Shown: positions 30,488 through 39,674, counted from the first letter of the stretch. The stretch: 64,000 bases of DNA from Chromohalobacter israelensis (GCA_000761475.1 JQNW01000001.1:62001-126000); one strand, 5' to 3'. Made by a program: numbers and translations. Notes: a model not told the origin generated them from the sequence alone.

Positions 30488-31197
30488 CCATGACCACATC
30501 CGAGCATGCCGATACGCAGTCGACCCAGGCGCCCGCCTCGCTTTCCGCGGCGCTCGAGGAACGCAATGCGCTGCGGGCGGACATCTACCTGCTGCTGGCG
30601 CGCCTGGTTCGCGAATCGCCCAACGAGGAACTGCTCGCGTTCCTCGCCACGCTGGAGCCCGACGACGAAGGGTCGCCCCTCAAGCGGCACTGGGCCTCCT
30701 TGTCGCTGGCGGCCCGGCACGCCCACCCGGGCACCTTGCACGATGTGCATTTCGGCCTGCTGATCGGCGTGATCCAGGGTCAGCTCGTGCCGTATGCCTC
30801 CTGGTATCTCACCGGTTCGCTGATGGAGATGCCCCTGGTGGCACTGCGCCATGACCTCAAGCATCTGGGTTTCGAACGGGCCGCGCACGTCAAGGAGCCC
30901 GAGGATCATTTCTCCGCGATGTGCGAAGTCATGGCCATGCTCATCGACACCCGGGCCGAGGCCCAGGCGGCGTTCTTCAAGCGCCACTTGAGCCCTTGGG
31001 CGCTACGTTTCATGCGCGATCTCGCCCAGGTCGAGGATCCGTTCTATGCCAGCGTCGGCGCCCTGGGAGAGGCCTTCCTTTCTCGCGAGGACAATCAGCT
31101 GCAGAGCGACCCCGACGCACAAGTCGTCACGTTTTCACCGACCCCCGCTACGCTTGGTGAAGGGGCCAAGTTCAGTGAAGGGGATACCCACACATGA
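30484..31197 (+). CDS. TorD/DmsD-family chaperone for formate dehydrogenase
   Basis: A 237-residue all-helical protein of the TorD family, which binds the Tat signal peptide and holds the apoenzyme while cofactor is inserted. The family segment HLGFERAAHVKEPEDHFSAM matches the conserved E-P-x-D-H motif. It overlaps the Fe-S protein gene by four bases and precedes the small Tat protein and catalytic subunit, so it is the dedicated chaperone. The tail after about residue 205 is low in complexity. Confidence 0.88.
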   Translation: MTMTTSEHADTQSTQAPASLSAALEERNALRADIYLLLARLVRESPNEELLAFLATLEPDDEGSPLKRHWASLSLAARHAHPGTLHDVHFGLLIGVIQGQLVPYASWYLTGSLMEMPLVALRHDLKHLGFERAAHVKEPEDHFSAMCEVMAMLIDTRAEAQAAFFKRHLSPWALRFMRDLAQVEDPFYASVGALGEAFLSREDNQLQSDPDAQVVTFSPTPATLGEGAKFSEGDTHT

Positions 31198-31268
31198 CCT
31201 GCACCCATGACGCACACCGCCCGCCTGACGGCGCCGGTACGGTGCGCAGTGATCACAGGAGTCGTCCC

Positions 31269-31490
31269 ATGAAAGAGTCGAACAACAACGCGTCGAACAA
31301 TCCTGCCCGGCGGCGCTTCTTGCGCAATGTCGGTCTTGGCACGGTGGCCGCCGGCGCCGCCGTGACCGTCGGTCACGTCACGCTGGCGCAGGCGCAGTCG
31401 AACGAAGAACAGGACGCGCCCGACAACAACGAAACGACGTACCGCGAGACCGAACACGTCAAAGCGTTTTACGCCACCTTGCGTGACTAA
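31269..31490 (+). CDS. Formate dehydrogenase region Tat-signal small protein (FdhX type)
   Basis: A 73-residue protein that is mostly a twin-arginine signal (RRRFLRNVGLGTVAAGAAVT) followed by a short acidic tail. It corresponds to the small Tat-target proteins found just before formate dehydrogenase alpha subunits; function unknown. ATG 31269 is chosen because AGGAG lies eight bases upstream. An in-frame ATG at 31194 overlapping the chaperone stop would put the twin-arginine motif 25 residues further in. Confidence 0.8.
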   Translation: MKESNNNASNNPARRRFLRNVGLGTVAAGAAVTVGHVTLAQAQSNEEQDAPDNNETTYRETEHVKAFYATLRD

Positions 31491-31523
31491 ACGGTCGAGA
31501 GAACCGGAACTGAGGACATAACC

Positions 31524-34385
31524 ATGCGATTGACTCGAAAATCCTCCCAACCCGCCGGCCAGGACGGTCTCGGCATCAGCCGCCGCCAATTCCTCCAGCG
31601 CAGCGGCGTGGCAACCGGCGGTCTCGCCGCGGCCGGTTTCATGGGCCATGGCATGATGCAGGCGGCCAGTGCCAAGGAAAAGACGGCCTATTCCGATGCC
31701 CCCGTCGAAACCAAGCGCACCATCTGCTCGCACTGCTCGGTCGGCTGCGGCGTCTACGCCGAGGTGCAGGAAGGCGTCTGGACCGGACAGGAGCCGGCAT
31801 TCGACCATCCCGTCAACCGGGGTGCGCACTGTGCCAAGGGCGCCTCGTTGCGCGAACACGGGCATTCCACTCGACGGTTGAAATACCCCATGAAACTGGT
31901 CGACGGCAAGTGGCAGCGCCTCGAGTGGGATCAGGCCATCGAGGAGATCGGCGACAAGGTGCTGGAACTGCGCGAACGGCACGGCCCTGACAGCGTCTAC
32001 TGGCTGGGCTCGGCCAAGTTCAGCAATGAACAAGCCTACTTGATGCGCAAGCTCGCCTCGCTGTGGGGCACCAACAATACCGATCACCAGGCACGCATCT
32101 GCCACTCCACCACCGTGGCGGGCGTGGCCAATACCTGGGGATACGGGGCGATGACCAACTCGCTGAACGACATGCACTTCAGCAAGTCGATCCTTTTCAT
32201 CGGCTCCAATCCCAGCGAAGCACACCCGGTGGCCATGCAGCACATCCTGCATGCCAAGGAGCGCAACCAGGCAAATGTCATCGTCGTCGATCCCCGCTTC
32301 ACACGGACAGCAGCCAAGTCGGATAAATACGTACGCATACGGCCTGGGTCCGACGTGGCCTATATCTGGGGTCTGCTTTGGCATATCTTCGAAAACGGCT
32401 GGGAAGACCAGCAGTTCATCGATCAGCGCGTGTACGCCATGGACGATGTCCGACGAGAAGTCGCCCAGTTCACGCCGGACGTGGTCGAGCGCATCACCGG
32501 CGTCAGCGAAGCCGACATGTACGATGTCGCCAAGCGCATCAGCGAGAACCGCCCAGGCTGCGTGGTGTGGTGCATGGGCGGTACCCAGCACACCACCGGC
32601 AACAACAATACTCGCGCCTACTGCATTCTCGAGCTGGCGCTGGGCAATGTCGGCGTTTCCGGCGGCGGAGCCAACATCTTCCGTGGTCACGACAACGTGC
32701 AAGGCGCCACCGACCTGGGATTGATGTCACATTCCCTGCCTGGCTATTACGGGCTCAGCGATGGCGCCTGGCAACACTGGGCCAAGGTGTGGAACGTCGA
32801 TTATGAGTGGATCAAGAACCGTTTCGACCAGACCGAGTACAACGGCACTCTACCGATGCACTCCAATGGCATCACCGTCTCGCGCTGGATCGACGGGGTC
32901 CTCGAGGAAGACGAGCACATCGCGCAGCGTTCCAAGCTGAAAGCGATGTTCTACTGGGGGCACGCGGTCAACTCCCAGACTCGCGGCCCGGAAATGAAAA
33001 AGGCCATGAGTCAGCTCGAACTGATGGTCGTGGTCGATCCCTACCCCACCGTCGCTGCCGTCATGCACGACCGCACGGATGGCGTGTACCTGCTGCCCGC
33101 GGCCACCCAGTTCGAGACCACCGGTAGCGTGACCGCCACCAATCGCTCCCTGCAATGGCGCGATCAGGTCATCGAACCCATGTTCGATTCCAAGCCCGAC
33201 CACGAGATCATGTATCTCATGGCCCAGAAGCTGGGCTTCGGCGACGAGTTCACCCGCAACTTCGCCATCGAGGACGGCCGTCCGGTCATCGAGGATGTGC
33301 TGCGCGAGATCAACGCCGGCATGTGGATCGTAGGCTATACCGGACAAAGCCCCGAACGCCTCAAGGAACATCAGAAGAACTGGCACACCTTCAACTTCGA
33401 CACCCTCAAGGCGGAAGGCGGTCCTGCTGATGGCGATTTCTATGGGCTACCCTGGCCATGCTGGGGCACTGCAGAGTTCAAGCACCCCGGTACCCCTCTG
33501 CTCTACGACATGAGCAAACCCGTCATGGAAGGTGGCCTGACATTCCGCGCCCGTTTCGGGGTCGAGCATGACGGGGAGAACATTCTGGCCGACGGTGTTG
33601 CCAGCGCGGGATCCGAGATCAACGATGGGTATCCCGAATTCACCGCAGAGATGCTCAAGCAACTGGGCTGGTGGGACGATCTCACCGCCGAGGAAAAAGC
33701 TGCGGCGGAGGGCAAGAACTGGAAAACCGACCTTTCCGGTGGCATTCAGCGTGTGGCCATCGAGCATGGTTGCGCGCCCTTCGGCAATGCCAAGGCCCGT
33801 TGCCGGGTCTGGACCTTTCCGGACGAAGTGCCCAAGCATCGCGAACCGCTCTATACCAACCGGCGTGACTTGGTGAAGGAATATCCGACGTGGGATGACG
33901 TGGCATCCTTTTATCGCCTACCAACGCTGTACCGCTCGATCCAGGAGAAGGACGTCAGCCAGGAGTTCCCGATCATCCTCACCTCGGGACGCCTGGTTGA
34001 GTACGAAGGCGGTGGCGAGGAAACACGCTCCATGTCGTGGCTCGCCGAGTTGCAGCAGGAGATGTTCGTCGAGATCAATCCCGCACAGGCCAACGACCTG
34101 GGCATCAAGAACGACGACATGGTCTGGGTCCACGGTCCCGAGGGCGGCAAGGTCAAGGTCAAAGCCATGGTGACACCGCGTGTAGCACGCGACGTGGCCT
34201 TCATGCCCTTTCACTTCGGCGGTGTCTATCAGGGCGAGAGCCTGGCCGACAAGTACCCCGAAGGCGCGCGCCCGTACGTGCTCGGCGAAGCGGCCAACAC
34301 TGCCACGACCTACGGTTACGACCGGGTGACGCAGATGCAAGAAACCAAGTGCACCCTGTGCCGGATCGAAAAAGCCTCGGCCTGA
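31524..34385 (+). CDS. fdhA: Formate dehydrogenase alpha subunit, molybdopterin enzyme (Cys type)
   Basis: A 953-residue periplasmic catalytic subunit oxidising formate to CO2. The Tat signal is SRRQFLQRSG at the N-terminus. A [4Fe-4S] cluster is bound by C68, C71, C75 and C103. The metal ligand is C193 in ARICHSTTV, where selenium enzymes have selenocysteine, followed by the conserved His. The C-terminal molydop-binding domain (LTSGRLVEYEGGGEETRSM) is intact. The tail holds an extra CTLC pair. GAGGACA precedes ATG 31524. Beta and gamma subunits follow directly, so electrons pass to the quinone pool. Confidence 0.95.
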   Translation: MRLTRKSSQPAGQDGLGISRRQFLQRSGVATGGLAAAGFMGHGMMQAASAKEKTAYSDAPVETKRTICSHCSVGCGVYAEVQEGVWTGQEPAFDHPVNRGAHCAKGASLREHGHSTRRLKYPMKLVDGKWQRLEWDQAIEEIGDKVLELRERHGPDSVYWLGSAKFSNEQAYLMRKLASLWGTNNTDHQARICHSTTVAGVANTWGYGAMTNSLNDMHFSKSILFIGSNPSEAHPVAMQHILHAKERNQANVIVVDPRFTRTAAKSDKYVRIRPGSDVAYIWGLLWHIFENGWEDQQFIDQRVYAMDDVRREVAQFTPDVVERITGVSEADMYDVAKRISENRPGCVVWCMGGTQHTTGNNNTRAYCILELALGNVGVSGGGANIFRGHDNVQGATDLGLMSHSLPGYYGLSDGAWQHWAKVWNVDYEWIKNRFDQTEYNGTLPMHSNGITVSRWIDGVLEEDEHIAQRSKLKAMFYWGHAVNSQTRGPEMKKAMSQLELMVVVDPYPTVAAVMHDRTDGVYLLPAATQFETTGSVTATNRSLQWRDQVIEPMFDSKPDHEIMYLMAQKLGFGDEFTRNFAIEDGRPVIEDVLREINAGMWIVGYTGQSPERLKEHQKNWHTFNFDTLKAEGGPADGDFYGLPWPCWGTAEFKHPGTPLLYDMSKPVMEGGLTFRARFGVEHDGENILADGVASAGSEINDGYPEFTAEMLKQLGWWDDLTAEEKAAAEGKNWKTDLSGGIQRVAIEHGCAPFGNAKARCRVWTFPDEVPKHREPLYTNRRDLVKEYPTWDDVASFYRLPTLYRSIQEKDVSQEFPIILTSGRLVEYEGGGEETRSMSWLAELQQEMFVEINPAQANDLGIKNDDMVWVHGPEGGKVKVKAMVTPRVARDVAFMPFHFGGVYQGESLADKYPEGARPYVLGEAANTATTYGYDRVTQMQETKCTLCRIEKASA

Positions 34386-34444
34386 CCCGATGATGCTTGA
34401 AACGCCGATGAGGCCACGCGCCTCGTCGGCAAGAGGAGAACACC

Positions 34445-35095
34445 ATGGCTCAAATGAAATTCCTTTGCGACGCCGAGCGCTGCATCGAATGCAACGGCTG
34501 CGTCACGGCCTGCAAGAACGCCAACGAGACCGACTGGGGCATCCAGCGTCGTCGCGTGGTCACCCTGGACGACGGCATGCCCTCGGAGGTCTCGATTTCC
34601 GTGGCCTGCATGCACTGCGACGACGCCCCGTGCATGGCGGTGTGCCCGACCGACTGTTTCTACAAGACCGATGACGGCATCGTCCTGCACGACAAGGACA
34701 TCTGCATCGGCTGCGGTTACTGCCTCTACGCCTGCCCCTTCGGCGCGCCGCAGTTTCCCAAGGAAGAGGCATTCGGCGAGCGCGGCAAGATGGACAAGTG
34801 CACCTTCTGCGCCGGCGGTCCCGCCGAGACCAAGGAAGAGGAGTACGAGAAATACGGCGCCAACCGCATTGCCGAGGGCAAGCTGCCGCTATGCGCCGAG
34901 ATGTGCTCCACCAAGGCGTTGCTCGCCGGTGATGCACAGACCATTTCCGACATCTTTCGTCAGCGAGTGGTCTATCGCGGCCACGAGGACGGCGGCTGGT
35001 CGTCGGTCGAAAAAGCGCAGAATGCGGGCCCGGATGTCTCGGCCAATCTCGACGAGATGGCCTACGACGCCACCCGCGCCACACGTGAAGGGTGA
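34445..35095 (+). CDS. fdhB: Formate dehydrogenase beta subunit, four [4Fe-4S] clusters
   Basis: A 216-residue iron-sulfur protein relaying electrons from alpha to the cytochrome b subunit. Four cysteine groups are visible: CIECNGCVTACKN, CMHCDDAPCMAVCP, CIGCGYCLYACP and CTFC with a later CAEMC. Unlike E. coli FdnH it has no C-terminal membrane helix, as in the shorter NAD-independent periplasmic enzymes. AAGAGGAG precedes ATG 34445. Its stop lies 11 bases before the gamma start. Confidence 0.95.
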   Translation: MAQMKFLCDAERCIECNGCVTACKNANETDWGIQRRRVVTLDDGMPSEVSISVACMHCDDAPCMAVCPTDCFYKTDDGIVLHDKDICIGCGYCLYACPFGAPQFPKEEAFGERGKMDKCTFCAGGPAETKEEEYEKYGANRIAEGKLPLCAEMCSTKALLAGDAQTISDIFRQRVVYRGHEDGGWSSVEKAQNAGPDVSANLDEMAYDATRATREG

Positions 35096-35106
35096 GGAGA
35101 GCGCTC

Positions 35107-36150
35107 ATGCACACACTCATGCAATGCCTATGGCGGCTGCGTATGATCGGTGCGGTGCTGTTGCTGGCGGTCTTGGCCGCCAGCCTGGCCTCACCCGCAA
35201 CGGCGGCCGAACCCGATGAAGAGATCGGGCAGGCGGTCGGCACGGTCGACGCCGACACCTGGCGGCAGGTCAAGAGTGGCGAGAACTTCATCGATTCGCG
35301 CCACGACTCGACCTACAACCTGATCAACCCCAGTGGCGAGACCTGGCGCCAGGTCCGCAACGAGTGGATTTCTCCGGCCGGCCTCATCGCGGTCGGCGGC
35401 ATGCTCGCCATTCTGGTGATCTTCTACCTGATCGTCGGCCGCAACGACCTCGACCACGAGCGCACGGGACGCAAGATCCTGCGCTGGACGGTACTCGAGC
35501 GCTCGCTGCACTGGACCGTGGCCACGCTGTTCATCGCTCTCTCGCTGACCGGCCTGAACCTGCTGTACGGCAAGTTCGTGTTCCGTCACATCTTCGGCGA
35601 TGTCTTCTGGGCCAACATGATCATGGGCTCCAAACTGATCCACAACTACGCGGGTCCGGTCTTCGGCATCCTGCTGATCGTCATGCTCGCCAAGTGGCTC
35701 AAGGTCAACCTGCCCAAGAAGCACGACTGGGAGTGGTTCAAGCAAGGCGGCGGTATGGTCGGCAACAAGCACCCGGACGCCGGCTTCGCCAACGCCGGCG
35801 AGAAGGTCTGGTTCTGGTTGTTGGCCAGCGTGGGCCTGGTGGTCGTGGTCAGCGGCCTCGTGCTCGACTTCCCGATCTTCGGGCAGACGCGTGACAACAT
35901 GCAGTGGGCCAACATGTTCCATGCCGTGACCTCGTTGATCCTGATGACCGTAGCGCTCGGCCACATCTACATCGGGACCCTGGGGACCGAGGGCGCCCTG
36001 GAAGGCATGGCCACCGGCTATGTCGACGAAACCTGGGCCAAGCAGCACCACAATTTGTGGTACGAAGAGGTCAAGGCCAATGCCGGCCAGCCTCAGCAAA
36101 GCGACCCACCCGTCGCGGACGACACGGCGGCGGCTCACCGGCCCAACTGA
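35107..36150 (+). CDS. fdhC: Formate dehydrogenase gamma subunit, cytochrome b556
   Basis: A 347-residue inner-membrane diheme cytochrome b that passes formate electrons to quinone. A signal peptide (cleavage near ATAA) is followed by a periplasmic stretch, a membrane span near residue 90, then four spans with the heme histidines, seen in ERSLHWTVATLFIALSLTG, KLIHNYAGPVFG, NMFHAVTS and GHIYIGTLGTEGALEGM. GAGGAGAG precedes ATG 35107; the open frame begins slightly upstream at 35092. A terminator follows, closing the operon begun at the sigma-54 promoter. Confidence 0.93.
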   Translation: MHTLMQCLWRLRMIGAVLLLAVLAASLASPATAAEPDEEIGQAVGTVDADTWRQVKSGENFIDSRHDSTYNLINPSGETWRQVRNEWISPAGLIAVGGMLAILVIFYLIVGRNDLDHERTGRKILRWTVLERSLHWTVATLFIALSLTGLNLLYGKFVFRHIFGDVFWANMIMGSKLIHNYAGPVFGILLIVMLAKWLKVNLPKKHDWEWFKQGGGMVGNKHPDAGFANAGEKVWFWLLASVGLVVVVSGLVLDFPIFGQTRDNMQWANMFHAVTSLILMTVALGHIYIGTLGTEGALEGMATGYVDETWAKQHHNLWYEEVKANAGQPQQSDPPVADDTAAAHRPN

Positions 36151-36177
36151 ACGCCATGCCGCACCCCGACAGCAAGA

Positions 36178-36201
36178 CGACACCGCCCCCGGGCGGTGTC
36201 G
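36178..36201 (+). terminator. Terminator after the formate dehydrogenase operon
   Basis: CGACACCGCCC pairs with GGGCGGTGTCG (11 bp, CC loop), followed by CTCTTTG. It separates the gamma subunit from DUF1244, though read-through to moaB-moeA cannot be excluded. Confidence 0.65.
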
Positions 36202-36263
36202 CTCTTTGATATGATGCAGGCAGATGTCCTACCACCCCACAGATCCCGCGAGGAGGGTTTCCC

Positions 36264-36584
36264 ATGCAACACATCGACGCCGGTACGCGCACCGAACTCG
36301 AAGCGGCCGCCTTTCGTCAGTTGCTCGATCACCTCGATGCCAACAAGGACGTGCAGAACATCGATCTGATGATCCTGGCCGACTTCTGCCGTAACTGTCT
36401 TTCCAAATGGCTGGTGGCTGCCGCCGAACAGCGGGGAATCGAACTCGACTACGAAACGGCCCGCGAACACGTCTACGGCATGCCCTACAGCGAATGGAAA
36501 GCGCTCTACCAGGCCCCTGCCACGCCCGAACAGCTCGAGGCCCTGGAAGCTCGCCAACAGCGCAAGAAGGACACCCAGGCATGA
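36264..36584 (+). CDS. DUF1244 protein
   Basis: A 106-residue small helical protein of family DUF1244. The conserved core is LADFCRNCLSKWLVAAAEQR, with the invariant FCRNCLxKW cysteine pair, then HVYGMPYSEWK. Structures exist for relatives but no function is assigned; the two cysteines suggest metal or redox chemistry. GGAGGG precedes ATG 36264. Its stop overlaps the moaB start as ATGA, which couples it to molybdenum cofactor synthesis here. Confidence 0.88.
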   Translation: MQHIDAGTRTELEAAAFRQLLDHLDANKDVQNIDLMILADFCRNCLSKWLVAAAEQRGIELDYETAREHVYGMPYSEWKALYQAPATPEQLEALEARQQRKKDTQA

Positions 36585-37105
36585 GCGAGGCCGCCTTCAT
36601 TCCTCTCAAGATCGCGGTGCTGACCGTCTCCGACACCCGCACCGCCGCGACCGACCGCTCCGGCGACGCCCTGGTCGAACGCCTCGAGCGCGACGGCCAC
36701 ACGCTGGTCGAAAAGCGCATCGTCGCGGATGACGTCTATCGTATCCGCGCGGTCGTCGCCCAATGGATTGCCGATGAGGATGTGCAAGTCATCGTCACCA
36801 CCGGTGGCACGGGCTTCACCGGGCGCGACTCCACGCCCGAAGCGATCGAGGTCCTGCTCGACAAGCACATCGAAGGCTTCGGCGAACTGTTTCGTCATCT
36901 CTCGTGGCAGGAAATCGGCAGTTCCACGGTGCAAAGCCGTTGCCTGGGAGGCCTGGCCAACGCCACCGTGGTGTTCTGCCTCCCGGGATCCACGGGGGCG
37001 TGCCGTACCGCCTGGGACGGCATCCTTCACGAACAGCTCGACAGCCGTCACAAGCCCTGCAACTTCGCCAATCTCGTGATCCCCGGGAGAGGTCAGCATG
37101 GCTGA
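36581..37105 (+). CDS. moaB: Molybdenum cofactor biosynthesis protein MoaB (molybdopterin adenylyltransferase type)
   Basis: A 174-residue MogA/MoaB-fold protein that adenylylates or otherwise handles molybdopterin before metal insertion. Conserved parts are LTVSDTRTAATDRSGDALV, the TTGGTGFTGRDSTPEAIE loop, and FCLPGSTGACRTAWDGIL. Length is like E. coli MoaB (170). It overlaps DUF1244 by four bases and moeA by eight, making a tight three-gene operon directly after the molybdenum enzyme. Confidence 0.94.
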   Translation: MSEAAFIPLKIAVLTVSDTRTAATDRSGDALVERLERDGHTLVEKRIVADDVYRIRAVVAQWIADEDVQVIVTTGGTGFTGRDSTPEAIEVLLDKHIEGFGELFRHLSWQEIGSSTVQSRCLGGLANATVVFCLPGSTGACRTAWDGILHEQLDSRHKPCNFANLVIPGRGQHG

Positions 37106-38288
37106 GCTGCAAAGCGTCGAACGTGCGCTGTCGGCACTGCTGGACGGCGTGAGCCCGAGCGAGCCCGAGTGGATCGACTGCACGCAAGCCGCCGGCCGCG
37201 TCCTGGCGGAAACCGTCACCGCGCGCCTCGACGTGCCGCCGGCCGACAACAGCGCCATGGACGGCTATGCGCTGCGCCACGCCGATGCCGGCCAGGCCTT
37301 GCCGGTGAGCCAGCGGGTCGCCGCCGGCCATGCCCCCGAGCCGCTCGCCAGCGGTACCTGCGCACGCATCTTCACCGGCGGTGAAATACCGCCGGGCGCC
37401 GACACGGTGGTCATGCAAGAACGCGTGACGATGCATGAGCAACTGGCCATCATTCCCGGCGATATCGAATGCGGTGACAACGTGCGTCGCCGCGGGCGCG
37501 ATGTACGAGCCGACACCCCCTTGCTGGAGGCCGGCACACGCCTGGAGGCCGCGGCGCTGGGGCATCTGGCCGGGCAAGGCATTACTCAGGTCGCTGTCCA
37601 CCGCCGCCCTCGCATCGCCCTGCTTTCCACCGGGGACGAGATCGTCGAGCCCGGCCAGACGCTCGCGCCGGGACAGATTCACAATTCGAATCGCCCCATG
37701 CTGTCGCGCCTGCTCGAACGCTTCGGCGCCGACCTGGTCATGCGCGAACACGTCGCCGACGACTTCGCGACCACCCAGCGCCTGTTGCGCGACGCCGCCG
37801 CCTGTGCGGATATCATCGTCACCACCGGTGGCGTCAGCGTCGGCGAGGAAGACCACGTCAAGCACGCCCTGGAATCCCTGGGACGACTCGACCTCTGGCA
37901 GCTGGCCATGCGCCCCGGCAAGCCGCTGGCTCTAGGGCGGATCGGCGAAACGCGGGTGGTGGGGCTCCCCGGCAATCCCGTGTCGTGCTTCGTGGGCGCC
38001 TGGGTCTATCTGCGCCCGCTGATCGGCGCCTTTCTTGCCTGTCCGCGCATGGCCACGCTGCCGCGACTCTGGGCGCGTGCCGACTTCGAGACGCACACCC
38101 AGGCGCGTCGCCACTACATGCGCGTGGGGCTCGAGTTCACATCCGAGGGCGTCATCGCGCATGCCTTCGCCGATCAGAACTCCGCCGTGCTGTCCTCGTG
38201 CCTCGAGGCGGATGCCCTGGCCGTCATCCCCGAGCACACGACCGTACGGGCAGGCGAGCAGGTGGAATGTCTGTGGCTCACGGAGTGA
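37098..38288 (+). CDS. moeA: Molybdopterin molybdenumtransferase MoeA
   Basis: A 396-residue enzyme inserting molybdate into adenylylated molybdopterin. Family landmarks: PPADNSAMDGYALR, RIFTGGEIPPGADTVVMQE, the MoCF-type loop VTTGGVSVGEEDHVKHAL, MRPGKPLALGR and GLPGNPVSCFVGAWVYLRPL. Length is normal (E. coli 411). The start overlaps moaB; GGGAGAGG precedes ATG 37098. With moaB, it supplies the cofactor for the adjacent formate dehydrogenase. Confidence 0.95.
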   Translation: MAELQSVERALSALLDGVSPSEPEWIDCTQAAGRVLAETVTARLDVPPADNSAMDGYALRHADAGQALPVSQRVAAGHAPEPLASGTCARIFTGGEIPPGADTVVMQERVTMHEQLAIIPGDIECGDNVRRRGRDVRADTPLLEAGTRLEAAALGHLAGQGITQVAVHRRPRIALLSTGDEIVEPGQTLAPGQIHNSNRPMLSRLLERFGADLVMREHVADDFATTQRLLRDAAACADIIVTTGGVSVGEEDHVKHALESLGRLDLWQLAMRPGKPLALGRIGETRVVGLPGNPVSCFVGAWVYLRPLIGAFLACPRMATLPRLWARADFETHTQARRHYMRVGLEFTSEGVIAHAFADQNSAVLSSCLEADALAVIPEHTTVRAGEQVECLWLTE

Positions 38289-38372
38289 GAACGCATTCCC
38301 CCGATGATGACGGCACCGGAAAAGCCTCTTGCCAGGCTGTGAAAGAAACGCCAAGGCGACTGAAGGCGAGAT

Positions 38373-38927
38373 CTAGTCGGCGCTCAATGCCTGATTGAGC
38401 GCCGGCCAGAGTTGCCGGAAGTCTCGCTCCAGCGCGGAATAATCGGTGCGCAACCAGGGCACCAGCTCGGCGAGCCGATTGGGGCCGCTCAAGCGACGCC
38501 CCAGGCCGGCAATGGCACGACAGGTGAACTCGAAATCGGCATAGCGTGTCAGCCAGTCATCCTCGATCAGGGCGGGGATCATCGGCGCCAGGCGATCGGG
38601 AGCCGCCCCCTGGCTCTCCAGAACCCGGTAACAGCGCGCGATCAGGGCAGCATCGGCATGATCGCGCGCCACGAAATGATCCCACACCAGGTCCAGCGCG
38701 ATCCCCACGACGCGCCGCTGGGGACGCGGGGCACGCGCTCGCACCTCGCGAATCACGCTATGGCCGTCGACCCAGGCATCCACGCGACGGTGATGGCGAA
38801 TCCCGCGGGCGATCTCCGCCGGCCACCCGGCGCCGGGATCTCCCTTGACGCCATCGGCAATCATATTGCCGTAGAGAAAGGCGTCATTGCCGCCACGCGC
38901 CAGCCAGGCATGGGCAAGAAAATTCAT
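38373..38927 (-). CDS. acpH: Acyl carrier protein phosphodiesterase family (AcpH/DUF479)
   Basis: A 184-residue metal-dependent HD-like hydrolase that removes 4'-phosphopantetheine from holo-ACP in E. coli. Family landmarks: MNFLAHAWLA, GNMIADGVKGD, IRHHRRVDAWVDGH, LDLVWDHFVARD. ATG 38927 is chosen because the family starts with MNFLAH; an upstream ATG at 38957 adds ten residues with no match. It follows tusE by 51 bases in the same direction. Physiological need for ACP turnover is uncertain. Confidence 0.88.
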   Translation of the reverse strand: MNFLAHAWLARGGNDAFLYGNMIADGVKGDPGAGWPAEIARGIRHHRRVDAWVDGHSVIREVRARAPRPQRRVVGIALDLVWDHFVARDHADAALIARCYRVLESQGAAPDRLAPMIPALIEDDWLTRYADFEFTCRAIAGLGRRLSGPNRLAELVPWLRTDYSALERDFRQLWPALNQALSAD

Positions 38928-38978
38928 CAGCGTCCCAGAGATGGTGATTAAGGACAATCGCCGTGAAGGCGATCGTCG

Positions 38979-39332
38979 TCACAGACAGTTGGTGGGCTTG
39001 GGAAGCCCGGCCAGGCGAGCCCCGACCTTGGCCGGGCTGTCGGGGAAGAGCCTCATCAAGTGCAAGGAGCGCCCCTTCTCGGGGCCCAGCGCCTGCCCCA
39101 CCGCCTTGACCAGCGGCCGCATGGCGGGCGCGTTTTCATAACGCGCGTAGAAATCCCGCAATACGTTGAGCACCTCCCAGTGCTCGGCAGTCAGCGTCCG
39201 GCCTTCTTCGGCGGCGAGGGCATCGGCCACGGCAGGCGTCCAAGCCGAGAGATCGACCAGGAATCCTTCTGGATCGAGCGCGATCTCGCGGCCTTCCACG
39301 ATGAGATAACGTGCGGGTCGTGTCGTTGCCAT
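38979..39332 (-). CDS. tusE: Sulfur carrier TusE (DsrC family)
   Basis: A 117-residue DsrC-like protein that takes persulfide sulfur from TusBCD and hands it to MnmA for 2-thiolation of tRNA wobble uridine. The conserved penultimate Cys C116 in the tail KPTNCL is present, and EGFLVDLSAWTPAVADALA matches the family. Only one C-terminal Cys is found, as in TusE, unlike sulfite-reducing DsrC with two. Its start overlaps the tusB stop (TGATG). Confidence 0.92.
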   Translation of the reverse strand: MATTRPARYLIVEGREIALDPEGFLVDLSAWTPAVADALAAEEGRTLTAEHWEVLNVLRDFYARYENAPAMRPLVKAVGQALGPEKGRSLHLMRLFPDSPAKVGARLAGLPKPTNCL

Positions 39333-39622
39333 CAGAACCAGCTCACCGTGCGCTGGGCTTCTTCGGTCAAGGCCACGAAGCCGTCCATGTCCACGATCGT
39401 CACGCTGGCATCGCAGCGCCCCGCCAGCCCGCGCGATTCCAGATCCTCGCGCAATGCGAAAAGCCGGCCTTCCAGGCCCGGCAGATGTTGCACCTGGGCA
39501 TTCAACGCCCCATAGACGCCGTCCTCGATCAGCATCAATCTATCCTCCGCCCCCATCGCGCGCAGCACGTCCCGGGGGACGTGGCTCGAGCTCGGGGCAC
39601 GATTGAGCAAGTGCAACAACAT
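39332..39622 (-). CDS. tusB: Sulfurtransferase complex subunit TusB
   Basis: A 96-residue small subunit of the TusBCD heterohexamer (DsrH family). The start MLLHLLNRAPSSSH and ending EAQRTVSWF are typical. It is thought to be structural. Start ATG 39622 is set by homology; the frame continues upstream antisense to nothing recognisable. It lies 52 bases after tusC. Confidence 0.88.
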   Translation of the reverse strand: MLLHLLNRAPSSSHVPRDVLRAMGAEDRLMLIEDGVYGALNAQVQHLPGLEGRLFALREDLESRGLAGRCDASVTIVDMDGFVALTEEAQRTVSWF

Positions 39623-39674
39623 TCGCGGATGTCTCCTCACGGCGCTACCCAGTTGGCGATCAACACGGCAGCGT

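Noticed and set aside
38379-38403. Perfect hairpin GGCGCTCAAT/ATTGAGCGCC downstream of moeA.
   Set aside because: It is coding sequence at the end of acpH and has no T run. It might still stop moeA transcription, but evidence is weak.
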